Assembly (NCBI GenBank): GCA_964516635.1
Contig: CAZEZY010000020.1
Coordinates: 1 to 25,195 of the forward strand
Length of the DNA: 25,195 bases
Direction: 5' to 3'
From: CAZEZY01 sp964516635
Lineage (GTDB): Bacteria > Pseudomonadota > Gammaproteobacteria > Burkholderiales > Burkholderiaceae_C
In this document: positions 24,734 through 25,195 of the stretch, one piece after another
Layout of the letters: every line of letters begins with the position of its first letter
Position numbering within the stretch: the stretch's first letter is position 1
Program-made: the position numbers and the translations under genes
Notes under the pieces: model-generated
Database searches by the model: none
The model's input: the letters and a program-made list of their open reading frames with translations, nothing else
Told to the model about the DNA's origin: nothing

Positions 24734-24760
24734 GGGGCTGTCCGGATTTCTGTGTGTGAG
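24734..24760. repeat. Candidate terminal inverted repeat of the IS256-family element
   Basis: GGGGCTGTCCGGATTTCTGT followed by GTGTGAG reads inward toward the transposase fragment and lies about 95 nt beyond its stop codon, where the IS256-family right end is expected. The opposite end is not in the window, so the repeat cannot be confirmed by its partner. Confidence 0.45.
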
Positions 24761-24853
24761 GCGGTTGGGTGAATTGACTGATTTTTCCTAATGGCCCCTG
24801 CCAGGCCGCCGGAGGCACCTCTGGCGCCTTCGTTGTTTTCATCGTGCCCTGGT

Positions 24854-25078
24854 TCATCTGTTGGCCTGCGCCGGCAGCGTGAAGCGCTCATCATAGAGGA
24901 CAGCGAACTGGTTCATCGCCTCTCGCCACTGCTTGGCCGCCCGAGTCCAGTCGGCCGTGATGTTGCGCAGGGCCAGCCACAGCAGCTTGGTCGCTGCATC
25001 ATCGCTGGGGAAGTGGCCACGGGTCTTGATGATCTTGCGCAGCTGGCTGTGCAGGCTCTCGATGGCGTTGGTGGTGTA
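24854..25078 (-). pseudogene. IS256-family (Mutator-type) transposase, C-terminal fragment
   Basis: The - strand reads YTTNAIESLHSQLRKIIKTR, then GHFPSDDAATKLLWLALRNI, WTRAAKQWREAMNQFAVLY and DERFTLPAQANR, ending TGA at 24854-24856. YTTNAIESLHSQLRK with the Glu of the DDE triad is diagnostic of IS256-family transposases. Upstream of the Tyr codon (25076-25078) the expected PFFAFP-type sequence is absent and replaced by unrelated sequence (SAIFVSTPWG), although the frame stays open to 25174. Only about 75 of the usual 400 or so residues are present, so this is a truncated, non-functional copy. Confidence 0.8.
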
Positions 25079-25195
25079 CCCCCATGGTGTGGACACAAAG
25101 ATGGCTGAGGCAGGCCGAGGGCGATCACTACTTGCTGGCTGCCCCCTTTCGTTACTTGCCACCAGCAGGTTCACGATTTCGAGGCAGAAATGAGC
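25079..25195. other. Unassigned sequence fused to the IS256 fragment
   Basis: Right-edge sequence that replaces the rest of the IS256 transposase. On the - strand it reads EIVNLLVASNERGQPASSD in frame with the fragment, but I recognise no family. It may be another mobile element whose body lies outside the window. Confidence 0.3.

Overview
The window is bacterial and reads as a Gram-negative proteobacterium, most likely a betaproteobacterium (Burkholderiales). Evidence for this is the large two-partner secretion locus, a Blc-type lipocalin, a HipBA-type module and the degenerate IS3/IS256/tyrosine-recombinase debris. The genus is not decidable from sequence reading alone. Gene density is normal on the left. 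Genes are separated by decayed mobile DNA at about 7.6, 21.5 and 24.7 kb.

Left block (1-7.5 kb): a short ORF resembling the C-terminus of a DUF2779 protein, then a zinc-ribbon/RDD membrane protein on the + strand. On the - strand is a tightly overlapping pair: a cholesterol-oxidase-like GMC flavoprotein and an alpha/beta hydrolase whose nucleophile elbow carries Cys instead of Ser. Divergent from the pair is a membrane protein with a degenerate GGDEF and an intact EAL (c-di-GMP phosphodiesterase) domain, followed 4 nt later by a small SRPBCC-fold protein.

Middle block (7.6-10.4 kb): a decayed tyrosine recombinase remnant, a secreted lipocalin, and a hipBA operon on the - strand. Its HipA has lost an internal in-frame segment where the kinase nucleotide-binding core should be. 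Three copies of the 8-mer TTTCGGAA (one inverted) sit at and upstream of hipB and look like operators.

Right block (10.4-21.4 kb): a two-partner secretion operon. A TpsB/FhaC-type outer-membrane transporter is followed 2 nt later by a 3079-residue FhaB-type exoprotein. The exoprotein has a standard TPS domain, a very long beta-helix/haemagglutinin-repeat region, a Pro/Arg-rich linker and a run of tyrosine motifs [GA]YxT. Its C-terminal domain carries HSS...AG and SGHYxP motifs, which I recall from plant IQM calmodulin-binding proteins. No CdiA VENN motif and no immunity-gene candidate is visible, so this looks like an adhesin/effector and not contact-dependent inhibition.

Far right (21.4-25.2 kb): two nested, truncated IS3-family orfA remnants abut the exoprotein 3' end. 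Next come a NarL-type response regulator and a hybrid histidine kinase overlapping by 1 nt, recalling the fha/bvgAS neighbourhood of Bordetella. The window ends in a truncated IS256-family transposase with a candidate terminal repeat.
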